The notes below the pieces were generated by a model. The model was not told where the DNA came from. It ran no database searches and saw nothing but the letters and a program-made list of their open reading frames with translations. DNA of 5,269 nucleotides, taken from contig CADBRG010000005.1 of assembly GCA_902797015.1 (NCBI GenBank), positions 1 to 5,269 of the forward strand. The letters are read 5' to 3'. Origin of the DNA: an uncultured Lachnospiraceae bacterium (GTDB taxonomy: Bacteria; Bacillota; Clostridia; Lachnospirales; Lachnospiraceae). Shown piece after piece: positions 1 through 5,269 of the stretch (position 1 is the first letter of the stretch; each line of letters starts with the position of its first letter). The translations under genes were made by a program, and so were the position numbers.

Positions 1-121
1 GATCAGCAGTATGGCGATTATTCCGTTTTTGTTTTACCCGTTTGTGCTGGGAATTTGCGTGGTGGTTATGATCATCATCGAAGGACGGCGCGCAAGACAC
101 GGTGAAAAAGTGGTTTCATAG
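1..121 (+). CDS. C-terminal fragment of an integral membrane protein, probably a transporter
   Basis: An open frame enters from the left edge (first full codon at 2-4) and ends with TAG at 119-121, giving about 39 residues. They contain one strongly hydrophobic stretch of roughly 22 residues (starting MAIIPFLFYPFVLG) followed by a basic tail (EGRRARHGEK). This is the usual look of a last transmembrane helix with a cytoplasmic, positively charged C-terminus. Too little is present to name the family; a secondary transporter or permease is the likeliest reading. The next gene starts 35 bases later with its own RBS and no terminator between, so the two are probably co-transcribed. Confidence 0.6.
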   Translation, partial: ISSMAIIPFLFYPFVLGICVVVMIIIEGRRARHGEKVVS

Positions 122-156
122 ATATCACGTGTTGCGCAAATAAGGAGGCAGGATAC

Positions 157-1065
157 ATGTCACGGGCATATGAACTTGTTATGGTAAAGGGGAATACCGG
201 TTATATGAAGGCCCCTGTCCTGATCCCGTTTTATCTGCTGGATGCCAATCACTGTATCATCATGGATACAGGAAAAAACCTGATGCGGGAAGGCATTGTT
301 AAGACGCTGGAGGAGAATAAACTGGTTCCGGTAGGACTCCTTTGTACACATACGCATTACGATCATTATGGGAATGCGGGCTTCCTGGCAGAAAAGTATC
401 AATGCCCGATCGCGCTCCCACTGGGAGAGGCGGAGATTTCCAGAACATTGGATGCCGTCAAAAGTCATGTGTTTGCCTTTTCAGCAGGCCAGGTAGCCAG
501 GGATCCCAAAATGGCGGCGATTCCATGTGTGACGGATCATATCATCCGCCCGAAAGATAAAGAAACCTTCTTTTGCGGGATTCGGTTTGGCATCCTGCAT
601 ACGAAAGGCCATGCCATTGACCATGTCAGCATCATCACGCCGGATAAGGTTTGTTACGTGGGTGATGCCCTGATGTGCGGCGTTTCTCTTGAAACGGCGA
701 AGTTGCCCTATGCGTTTGATCTTGGAAAGCATCTGAATTCCATTGAGCTGCTGCGCAATGCAAAATGCAGTCATATGATCATGGCGCACCGTGGCGTTTA
801 CACAGCGCCGTTTGATGCGCTGATCGATGAGAACCTGGCAGTGGTAAGGAAAGAGATCCAGGCAGTAGCGGATCTGATCGACCGTCCGATGAAGGAAGAG
901 GAGATCTATCAGACAGTTCAGAGCGCAATGGGGATCCAGATCCGAAGACCGGAGGAAGCACTGAACATGAAATGCTTCTTACAGCCGTATCTTGAGTATC
1001 TGATCGATCAGAACATCCTGAAGCTGTCGATCAGAGATCAGGTGCTTTGCTATGAGCCGGTGTGA
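157..1065 (+). CDS. MBL-fold (metallo-beta-lactamase superfamily) metallohydrolase
   Basis: A 302-residue cytoplasmic protein with no signal peptide. The complete dinuclear metal-site signature of the glyoxalase II/MBL superfamily is visible: HTHYDH at residues 65-70 (His65, His67, Asp69, His70), His152 in TKGHAIDH, Asp170 in YVGDA and His211 in MAHRG. An MDTG strand-turn at 36-39 precedes it, as is usual. The protein is therefore very likely an active metal-dependent hydrolase, but the superfamily covers thioesters, lactones, phosphoesters and more, and the substrate cannot be told. After the MBL core, residues about 225-302 form a mostly helical extra domain that could be a winged-helix-like tail, as in some LACTB2-type members; this is inference. 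The ATG is fixed by AAGGAGG at 142-148, eight bases upstream. The gene is the last of a unit with the upstream membrane protein and is followed by a terminator. Confidence 0.9.
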   Translation: MSRAYELVMVKGNTGYMKAPVLIPFYLLDANHCIIMDTGKNLMREGIVKTLEENKLVPVGLLCTHTHYDHYGNAGFLAEKYQCPIALPLGEAEISRTLDAVKSHVFAFSAGQVARDPKMAAIPCVTDHIIRPKDKETFFCGIRFGILHTKGHAIDHVSIITPDKVCYVGDALMCGVSLETAKLPYAFDLGKHLNSIELLRNAKCSHMIMAHRGVYTAPFDALIDENLAVVRKEIQAVADLIDRPMKEEEIYQTVQSAMGIQIRRPEEALNMKCFLQPYLEYLIDQNILKLSIRDQVLCYEPV

Positions 1066-1086
1066 GAAGTGAATGATGTAGTTTTG

Positions 1087-1118
1087 AAACAGATACTCGT
1101 TTGGGTATCTGTTTTTTT
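1087..1118 (+). terminator. Rho-independent terminator after the MBL hydrolase
   Basis: A perfect 10-bp stem (AAACAGATAC at 1087-1096 with GTATCTGTTT at 1105-1114) can extend inward through a T-G and a C-G pair to a four-base loop. The run of seven T at 1112-1118 overlaps the 3' arm and tail. It lies 22 bases after the TGA of the MBL gene and would end the transporter-hydrolase transcript. Confidence 0.9.
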
Positions 1119-1142
1119 ATGTTCTTGCCGGCGTCTAAAATA

Positions 1143-1178
1143 GGGCAAATAATCAAATTTATCTGCCCATCATTTTTT
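1143..1178 (+). terminator. Second hairpin with T-tract, possible backup terminator
   Basis: GGGCA (1143-1147) pairs with TGCCC (1164-1168). After one A-C mismatch, ATAA (1149-1152) pairs with TTAT (1159-1162) around a six-base loop. Six T follow at 1173-1178, four bases after the stem, which is a little far for an ideal terminator. On the other strand the stem is followed by TATTTT, so it could act weakly both ways. It may be a tandem terminator or an RNA 3'-end structure. The call rests on base pairing only. Confidence 0.5.
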
Positions 1179-1195
1179 CGAAGTGGAAAACAAGA

Positions 1196-1207
1196 ATTCT
1201 CAAGAAT
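1196..1207. promoter_or_regulatory. Small dyad upstream of the cdd promoter, possible operator
   Basis: ATTCT-CA-AGAAT is a perfect inverted repeat. It overlaps a direct repeat of CAAGAAT (1191-1197 and 1201-1207, ten bases apart, one helical turn). It ends 17 bases before the -35 box of the cdd promoter, a position suited to an activator or repressor. No known regulator motif is recognised, and short AT-rich dyads occur by chance. Confidence 0.25.
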
Positions 1208-1224
1208 CAACAGAGGCTGTATGA

Positions 1225-1254
1225 TTGTCAAACAGTCTGATAAAAGGGTATAAT
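1225..1254 (+). promoter_or_regulatory. Sigma-A type promoter for cdd and the hydrolase
   Basis: TTGTCA at 1225-1230 (five of six to TTGACA) and a perfect TATAAT at 1249-1254 are separated by 18 bases. Transcription would start near 1261, giving a leader of about 34 bases before the cdd ATG. It is placed just after two hairpins that isolate it from the upstream unit. Confidence 0.8.
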
Positions 1255-1294
1255 GTAATCAATTTCAGACATGCAAATGTAAAGGTATACGGTT

Positions 1295-1717
1295 ATGAAA
1301 AATATAGAGATAGATAAGGCGGCCCTGATCCGGGCGGCAATCGACAACCTGCCAAATTCCTATGCACCGTATTCAAGCTTCAATGTTTCGGCTGCGGTAT
1401 TGATGAATTCCGGTAAGATTTATACGGGTGTGAATGTGGAAAATGCTTCGTATCCGGCGGGAATCTGTGCGGAGCGGAATGCGATTTCTCATGCGATCGG
1501 CTGCGGGGAGAAGCGTATTGTCGCAATCGCGATCGTCGGTGGGGCGAATGGTGAAATACAGGACTACTGTCCGCCGTGTGGGATCTGCAGACAGGTTATG
1601 AGAGAGTTTTGTGATCCTGAAGAGATGATCGTGATCATGGCAAAAAGTCCGGAAGACTATAAAGAGATGACGCTTGAAGAATTGTTGCCGGAAAGCTTTG
1701 GACCGGAGAATTTATAA
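1295..1717 (+). CDS. cdd: Cytidine deaminase
   Basis: A 140-residue zinc enzyme that hydrolytically deaminates cytidine and deoxycytidine to uridine and deoxyuridine in pyrimidine salvage, in the cytoplasm. The motifs of the short, homotetrameric cytidine deaminase family are complete. NVENASYPAGICAERNAI holds the substrate-binding NxE (Asn47, Glu49), zinc ligand Cys58 and catalytic Glu60; PCGIC supplies zinc ligands Cys95 and Cys98. An early YAPYSSFNVSAA segment (23-34) is also typical, and the length matches the family. The start is the only suitable ATG before the motif-bearing domain; the RBS is weak (AAAGG at 1281-1285, nine bases upstream). It is the first gene after the promoter at 1225-1254 and lies ten bases before the hydrolase, so the two form an operon. 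Confidence 0.95.
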   Translation: MKNIEIDKAALIRAAIDNLPNSYAPYSSFNVSAAVLMNSGKIYTGVNVENASYPAGICAERNAISHAIGCGEKRIVAIAIVGGANGEIQDYCPPCGICRQVMREFCDPEEMIVIMAKSPEDYKEMTLEELLPESFGPENL

Positions 1718-1727
1718 GGGAAAAGTA

Positions 1728-2501
1728 ATGGAGAATTTTGTACTGGAAAAAAAGAATGGACACCAGGTATCTTGCGTTCAGGAGATTCCGGACGATTTAA
1801 AGGGGATTGCGATCGTACTGCACGGGTTTGCCAGCAGTAAGGAGAGCGATACGGTGAGGATGCTTCTGAGGCGATTCCCGGAGGCGGGGATCGGTGTAGT
1901 GGCGATCGACCAGCCATCTCACGGAACAGGAGAATCCGCAAAAGAGGAACTTCGGATCGAAGCTTGCAAGGACAGCATCGAAGCGGCGGAAACCTATGTG
2001 ACAGAGCATTGACCTGATCAGGAGATTTTTTATTTTGGTTCCAGCTTTGGTGCTTATATCATCGGACTTTACATCAGTACCAGACCGCATAAGGGAAGAA
2101 AAGTATTTTTCCGAAGCGGAGCTGTCAATATGCCGACACTGTTTATCAAAGACAATCCGACAGAAGCAGAGAAAAAGCTTTTGGAGGATCTGGAGGAAAA
2201 GGGCTACATGCAGCCAAGCCTGGAGATGGGCAGTGAGATCAAAGTGACGAAAGGAATGATGGCTGATCTGGCAGAGAATGATCTGTTTGAGATCTTTGAT
2301 CCGGGGAAATACGGGGCGCATGCAGTCCGTATGGTGCACGGCGCAATCGATGACGTGATCGATCCTGATGCCGCAAAGCAGTTTGCAGAAAAGTTTGATC
2401 TGCCGATCACCTTTTTTGAAGGAGAGGGACATTCAATCTCAAATGATCCGCAGTCGCCTGAACGGTTGGCGGACCTTGCGATCTCCTGGTTCCAAAGTTA
2501 A
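1728..2501 (+). pseudogene. Alpha/beta hydrolase interrupted by an in-frame TGA
   Basis: Read straight through, this is a 257-codon serine hydrolase of the S33/lysophospholipase-like alpha/beta fold, cut by TGA at codon 95 (2010-2012). Before the stop are the oxyanion-loop HGF (His32-Gly33) and a DQPSHGTGES loop near 66-75. After it, in the same frame, are the nucleophile elbow GSSFG (Ser106), the acid in HGAIDD (Asp208, or Asp209) and the general base in EGEGHS (His235). The stop falls just before the strand leading to the nucleophile, so the first fragment (94 residues) cannot be active. The second could restart at ATG 2130 (GGAG at 2118-2121) but would lack Ser106. No base gain or loss is needed to explain the break, which suggests a recent nonsense mutation, a base-call error or, less likely, readthrough. 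The start at 1728 has TAAGGG seven bases upstream, overlapping the cdd stop. The natural substrate is unknown. Confidence 0.8.
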
Positions 2502-2529
2502 TACAGATAGACCTGTTACAAGGAACGGA

Positions 2530-2558
2530 TTGTTTCAAAGATACGAAAGCAATATAAA
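2530..2558 (+). promoter_or_regulatory. Possible promoter for the UbiD decarboxylase
   Basis: TTGTTT at 2530-2535 and TATAAA at 2553-2558 are spaced by exactly 17 bases. The -10 matches five of six consensus bases and the -35 three of six. It sits in the 94-base gap after the hydrolase, which shows no clear terminator, so ubiD could be read from here, from the cdd promoter, or from both. Confidence 0.45.
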
Positions 2559-2581
2559 GTCAAGAGCAAAACAGTGGTCAG

Positions 2582-2588
2582 AAAGGAG
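2582..2588 (+). promoter_or_regulatory. RBS that fixes the UbiD start
   Basis: AAAGGAG lies seven bases before the ATG at 2596. It decides against an upstream ATG in the same open frame (2368), which lies inside the hydrolase coding region. Confidence 0.85.
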
Positions 2589-2595
2589 TAGTATT

Positions 2596-4056
2596 ATGAA
2601 AGTAAATGATTTGCGTTCAGCAATCGAACTGATCAAAACAATGCCTGGCGAGTATATTGAGACAGATGTAGCAGTTGATCCAAAAGCAGAATTGTCCGGT
2701 GTTTACCGGTATGTCGGTGCAGCCGGTACGGTCATGCGGCCGACCAAGGTAAACGGCCCTGCGATGATGTTTAATAACATCAAAGGGCATCCGGAGTCAC
2801 GGGCTGTGATCGGTATGCTTGGCAGCAGAAAGCGTGTTGCGGCGATGCTGGGGACCGAACCGGAAAAACTCGGATTTTTCATGCGGGATGCAGTAAAAAA
2901 TCCAATCGCACCGGCAGCTTTTAAGGGCGATGCAGTACCTTGTCAGGAAGTGGTACATCTTGCGACAGATGAGGGATTTGATATCAGAAAGCTGATTCCG
3001 GCACCGACGAACACACCGGAAGATGGTGGCCCGTATCTGACGATGGGCCTGTGCCTGGCAACACATCCGGAACTTGGTGTCTCCGATGTCACGATCCACA
3101 GACTCTGCCTTCATAATGAAGATGAGATGGCGATCTTCTTCACACCGGGTGCAAGACATATAGGCGCGTTTTATGAAGCGGCAGAAAAACTGAATCAGCC
3201 ACTGCCAATCTCCATCAACATCGGACTGGATCCGGCGATTTATCTGGCGTCAGGATTTGAAGCGCCAACGACACCGATGGGATATAATGAGCTGTCCTGT
3301 GCCGGCGCGCTGCGTCAGGAACCGGTAGAACTGTGCGACTGTATCACAATTCCGGAAAAAGCGATTGCAAGAGCAGAGTTTGTCATCGAGGGAGAAGTGC
3401 TCCCGCATATCAGAGTTCCGGAAGATCGTGCGACGGGAAGCGGAAAGGCAATGCCGGAATTCCCTGGCTGCACAGGTCCGGCACCGATGGATCCGGTGAT
3501 CAAGGTTAAGGCGGTCACACACAGAATCCATCCAATCCTGCAGACGACCATCGGCCCGTCTCACGAGCATGTACATATGGCAGGTTTGCCGACAGAGGCA
3601 AGTATCATCAATATGGTTGAAGCTGCGATGCCGGGCAAGCTTTTGAACGTCTATGCCCATCCGTCGGGTGGTGGAAAGTATATGGCAATCATGCAGTTCC
3701 ATAAAAAAATGCCGAGTGATGAAGGACGTCAGCGTCAGGCCGCGTTGCTTGCATTCTCAGCATTCAGTGAATTAAAACATGTGATTCTGGTAGATGAGGA
3801 TGTGGATCCGTTCGATGACAGCGATGTATTGTGGGCGTTGAACACCCGTTATCAGGGCGATATCGATACGATCACGATCCCGGGTGTCAGATGCCATCCA
3901 TTGGATCACTCCAATGCGACGGCATACAATCCGATGATCCGGGATAACGGGATAGCATGCAAGACGATCTTTGACTGTACGGTACCGTTTGCGTTAAAGG
4001 ATCATTTCCAGAGATCTCAGTTTATGGAACTGGATCCGTCGAAGTTTTTGAATTAA
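2596..4056 (+). CDS. UbiD-family prenylated-FMN-dependent decarboxylase
   Basis: A 486-residue cytoplasmic enzyme of normal UbiD length. The family carries out reversible non-oxidative decarboxylation of aromatic, heteroaromatic or alpha,beta-unsaturated acids with prenylated FMN made by UbiX, Mn2+ and K+. By my alignment from memory to Fdc1, Arg169 in DVTIHR matches the cofactor/substrate Arg173, and His188 (GARHI) and Glu232 (GYNELS) match metal ligands His191 and Glu233. The RAEFVIEGE segment (259-267) covers the region of the catalytic glutamates. Asp164 stands where Fdc1 has metal ligand Asn168. Other landmarks are IGPSHEHVHMAG near 317-328 and the conserved-looking C-terminal block VILVDEDVDPFD and ITIPGVRCHPLD. 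No ubiX is in the window, so cofactor must come from elsewhere in the genome. The subfamily looks like the gut Clostridia UbiD-like proteins rather than ubiquinone-pathway UbiD. Substrate unknown. Confidence 0.92.
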   Translation: MKVNDLRSAIELIKTMPGEYIETDVAVDPKAELSGVYRYVGAAGTVMRPTKVNGPAMMFNNIKGHPESRAVIGMLGSRKRVAAMLGTEPEKLGFFMRDAVKNPIAPAAFKGDAVPCQEVVHLATDEGFDIRKLIPAPTNTPEDGGPYLTMGLCLATHPELGVSDVTIHRLCLHNEDEMAIFFTPGARHIGAFYEAAEKLNQPLPISINIGLDPAIYLASGFEAPTTPMGYNELSCAGALRQEPVELCDCITIPEKAIARAEFVIEGEVLPHIRVPEDRATGSGKAMPEFPGCTGPAPMDPVIKVKAVTHRIHPILQTTIGPSHEHVHMAGLPTEASIINMVEAAMPGKLLNVYAHPSGGGKYMAIMQFHKKMPSDEGRQRQAALLAFSAFSELKHVILVDEDVDPFDDSDVLWALNTRYQGDIDTITIPGVRCHPLDHSNATAYNPMIRDNGIACKTIFDCTVPFALKDHFQRSQFMELDPSKFLN

Positions 4057-4090
4057 TAGGTTGATGCCCGGGAGCTCGCAAGCTTCCAGA

Positions 4091-4113
4091 TACCATCCAT
4101 TTTTTGGACGGTA
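4091..4113. terminator. Hairpin between convergent ubiD and araC genes, possible terminator
   Basis: TACCATCCA (4091-4099) pairs with TGGACGGTA (4105-4113) with one A-C mismatch and a loop of five T. It is central in the 77-base convergent gap, as expected for a shared terminator, but neither strand has a T-run after the stem (AAAAT follows on +, ATCTGG on -). A weaker bulged stem, GGAGCT with AGCTTCC, precedes it at 4071-4087. Confidence 0.35.
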
Positions 4114-4133
4114 AAATCACCCTGTAATCCTAT

Positions 4134-4988
4134 CTAGTTTAAATCACTCTTATGTTCCTTTTTCCATTGCATGGGAGAAACACCGTAATAATTCTTAAAA
4201 GCTCTTGAAAAGTGGAGCTGATTTTCATATCCGACCAGTTTACCGATCTCGGCGATTGACATTTTTGTGTAAAGCAGCATGTCAGTCGCTGAAATCATTC
4301 TATAAGTCATCAAGAATGCCTGAGGGGATTGCCCCATTTCTGCTTTGAAGATACGCCCGAAATAGCTGCGGTTCAGCCCACAGGCATTGGCGATGTCTTC
4401 GATGGTGATATTCTGATGATAGTGGTTTTTGATATAATTCAGTGCTTCTGTAATATAGTAATCGGTCAGTTTACTTCCTGCTACGCGTTCTCTTGTTGTC
4501 AGGGAACGGATCAAAGCATCGATAAACAGGTACAGATGTCCGATCAGATGAAGTGACGATTCATCTTTGTGGTTGACAATGTAGAGCAGTTCGTCACGTG
4601 CAATCTCCCGGTAGGAATGAAAACTAGGATGGTAAATTGGCTGATCCCAGCTCAGGCCGATCAGTTTCAGTGCTTCAAAGATGCGCAGACCGTCAAACTC
4701 CAGCCATGCGTATTCCCAGGGATGCTCGGCATCGGCAATATATGTCGTCTCCTGCTCCGGAAAGATCAGGAATCCCTGGTTGCTTCGGATCCGGTAAATC
4801 TTTGAATCGCCTGCAGTTGTCTTGGCATAGAGGGTTCCCTGTCCTGATAAAACATAGTGAAACAGATAGTGGTTTCTTTTTGCCGGCCCATAGGAATGAG
4901 AAGGCTGGCACTTTTCATATCCGAACTGGAACAATCCAAGATCCAGATAGCTTTGATCAGTAAAAATGGAATAGATATTATGATCCAT
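4134..4988 (-). CDS. AraC-family transcriptional regulator, cupin sensor plus double HTH
   Basis: A 284-residue DNA-binding regulator. Residues about 20-150 resemble the AraC-type cupin ligand-binding domain (HYVLSGQGTLYAK near 44-56, FLIFPEQETTYIAD near 73-86, then WEYAWLEFDG). Residues about 180-280 are the two-helix-turn-helix HTH_18 domain: ITIEDIANACGLNRSYFGRI for the first HTH, then SIAEIGKLVGYENQLHFSRAF and the hallmark GVSPMQW near 269-275. The sensor resembles MsmR/RafR-type sugar regulators, which often bind oligosaccharides; this is inference. The ATG at 4988 is chosen because GGAGG (4996-5000) lies seven bases upstream; an in-frame ATG 16 codons earlier would bury that RBS inside the gene. 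It is divergent from an MsmK-type ATPase, its likely target, and converges on ubiD. Family members usually activate neighbouring genes when inducer binds. Confidence 0.92.
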   Translation of the reverse strand: MDHNIYSIFTDQSYLDLGLFQFGYEKCQPSHSYGPAKRNHYLFHYVLSGQGTLYAKTTAGDSKIYRIRSNQGFLIFPEQETTYIADAEHPWEYAWLEFDGLRIFEALKLIGLSWDQPIYHPSFHSYREIARDELLYIVNHKDESSLHLIGHLYLFIDALIRSLTTRERVAGSKLTDYYITEALNYIKNHYHQNITIEDIANACGLNRSYFGRIFKAEMGQSPQAFLMTYRMISATDMLLYTKMSIAEIGKLVGYENQLHFSRAFKNYYGVSPMQWKKEHKSDLN

Positions 4989-4995
4989 AAACCTT

Positions 4996-5000
4996 CCTCC
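4996..5000 (-). promoter_or_regulatory. RBS that fixes the AraC-family start
   Basis: On the minus strand GGAGG (within TGGAGGAAGG) lies seven bases before ATG 4988. No comparable RBS was seen for the upstream in-frame ATG at 5036. Confidence 0.8.
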
Positions 5001-5011
5001 AGAAGATAATA

Positions 5012-5125
5012 TATCAAAATGCGACATGATATACACTGATGCTGGAAATGTTCGAATATTGGTATAAACAGGTGCTGTTAAAGATATTTTGTGTAGAATT
5101 TCGATATATTATAGTCATTTTGATA
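5012..5125. repeat. 10-bp inverted repeat in the divergent region, candidate regulator sites
   Basis: TATCAAAATG at 5012-5021 is the exact reverse complement of CATTTTGATA at 5116-5125; the arms are 94 bases apart. The left arm lies in the presumed leader of the AraC-family gene, 23 bases upstream of its ATG. The right arm contains the possible -35 box of the MsmK promoter. This would suit a regulator controlling both its own gene and the ATPase, but AT-rich DNA raises the chance of coincidence. A separate dyad, AACAG-GTG-CTGTT, lies between the arms at 5067-5079. Confidence 0.35.
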
Positions 5126-5148
5126 CTACTCCAGACGGTGTTTAGAAA
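5120..5148 (+). promoter_or_regulatory. Possible promoter for the MsmK-type ATPase
   Basis: TTGATA (5120-5125, five of six) and TAGAAA (5143-5148, four of six) are 17 bases apart, giving a leader of roughly 60 bases. The -10 is imperfect, as in many promoters needing an activator. No convincing promoter was found for the divergent AraC-family gene. Confidence 0.4.
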
Positions 5149-5203
5149 GAATATTATCATAATGCTGGCTGTGTGTAAATTAGAAACGGGAAGAGATCAT
5201 TGT

Positions 5204-5210
5204 AAGGAGG
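5204..5210 (+). promoter_or_regulatory. RBS of the MsmK-type ATPase
   Basis: A full AAGGAGG lies six bases before ATG 5217. It selects this frame over a longer overlapping open frame beginning at 5039 that has no RBS. Confidence 0.85.
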
Positions 5211-5216
5211 AGAGAA

Positions 5217-5269
5217 ATGGCAAGTGTTCAGCTGAAGCATATTTTCAAGAGATATCCGAACGGGTTTGA
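5217..5269 (+). CDS. msmK: N-terminus of an MsmK/UgpC-type sugar ABC transporter ATPase, cut by the window edge
   Basis: Seventeen complete codons read MASVQLKHIFKRYPNGF, followed by GA. This is the very characteristic start of CUT1-family sugar ABC transporter ATPases (MsmK, UgpC, MalK), where a first beta strand and a KxYPNG turn precede the Walker A motif, which lies beyond the window. Such ATPases sit on the cytoplasmic face and power one or several oligosaccharide importers. The gene is divergent from the AraC-family regulator. The family call rests only on these residues; the symbol is by analogy. Confidence 0.7.
   Translation, partial: MASVQLKHIFKRYPNGF

Noticed and set aside
2010..2012. 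TGA reassigned to a sense codon in this organism
   Set aside because: The MBL gene ends naturally in TGA at 1063-1065 at an appropriate place before a terminator.
2010..2060. Selenocysteine codon with SECIS element
   Set aside because: Only three-base-pair stems can be drawn after the TGA, and this hydrolase family is not known to use selenocysteine at this site.
2035..2247. Independent small gene in another frame starting at TTG 2035
   Set aside because: It overlaps the motif-rich hydrolase frame and its translation has no family character, although AGGAG lies upstream at 2020-2024.
1797..2432. A 211-residue open frame on the minus strand across the hydrolase
   Set aside because: It has no recognisable domain and mirrors a plus-strand frame with complete hydrolase motifs, so it is a shadow.
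2368..2595. A longer UbiD start at ATG 2368
   Set aside because: It would overlap 134 bases of hydrolase coding sequence, has no clear RBS, and adds residues unlike any UbiD N-terminus. AAAGGAG points to ATG 2596.
3250..3702. Minus-strand open frame of 150 residues within ubiD
   Set aside because: Shadow of a strongly conserved plus-strand gene; rich in Arg, His and Cys with no RBS or domain.
4067..4085. SmaI, SacI and HindIII sites close together after ubiD, like a cloning polylinker
   Set aside because: The order and flanks do not match a polylinker I know, and both flanks are ordinary native gene ends; probably chance.
4989..5036. A 16-residue N-terminal extension of the AraC-family protein from ATG 5036
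   Set aside because: A strong GGAGG sits directly before ATG 4988 and would otherwise be coding; no RBS is seen for 5036.
5039..5269. A 76-residue open frame running to the right edge
   Set aside because: It has no RBS and overlaps the MsmK start, which has AAGGAGG and a recognisable N-terminus.

Overview
The window looks like a piece of chromosome from a gut-type Firmicute, probably class Clostridia and Lachnospiraceae-like. This rests on strong AAGGAGG-type ribosome binding sites, moderate GC, TTGxxx/TATAAT-type promoters, U-tailed terminators and the style of the proteins. It is an impression from reading; no taxonomic search was run.

Layout, left to right. (1) The C-terminal end of an integral membrane protein, probably a transporter (ends at 121), is followed 35 bases later by a complete metallo-beta-lactamase-fold hydrolase (157-1065). 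The unit closes with a strong intrinsic terminator (1087-1118) and a second terminator-like hairpin (1143-1178). (2) A good sigma-A type promoter (1225-1254) drives cytidine deaminase (1295-1717). Ten bases after it comes an alpha/beta serine hydrolase (1728-2501) with an in-frame TGA at 2010-2012. The reading frame and all catalytic motifs continue intact on both sides of that stop. (3) A UbiD-family prenylated-FMN decarboxylase (2596-4056) has its own RBS and a possible promoter. (4) On the opposite strand, an AraC-family regulator (4134-4988) converges on ubiD. (5) A 228-base divergent intergenic region follows, and then the first 17 complete codons of an MsmK/UgpC-type sugar ABC transporter ATPase (from 5217) run off the right edge.

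How the genes may work together. Transporter plus MBL hydrolase looks like one unit. Cytidine deaminase serves pyrimidine salvage and is translationally close to the hydrolase. The hydrolase next to a UbiD decarboxylase hints at breakdown of an ester or amide to an acid that is then decarboxylated, but no substrate can be read from the sequence. The AraC regulator and the divergent MsmK ATPase look like a separate sugar-uptake control unit, with an inverted-repeat candidate operator between them.

The strongest oddity is the nonsense codon in the otherwise intact hydrolase. I do not see a CRISPR array, mobile element, rRNA, tRNA or an obviously new multi-gene system in this window.
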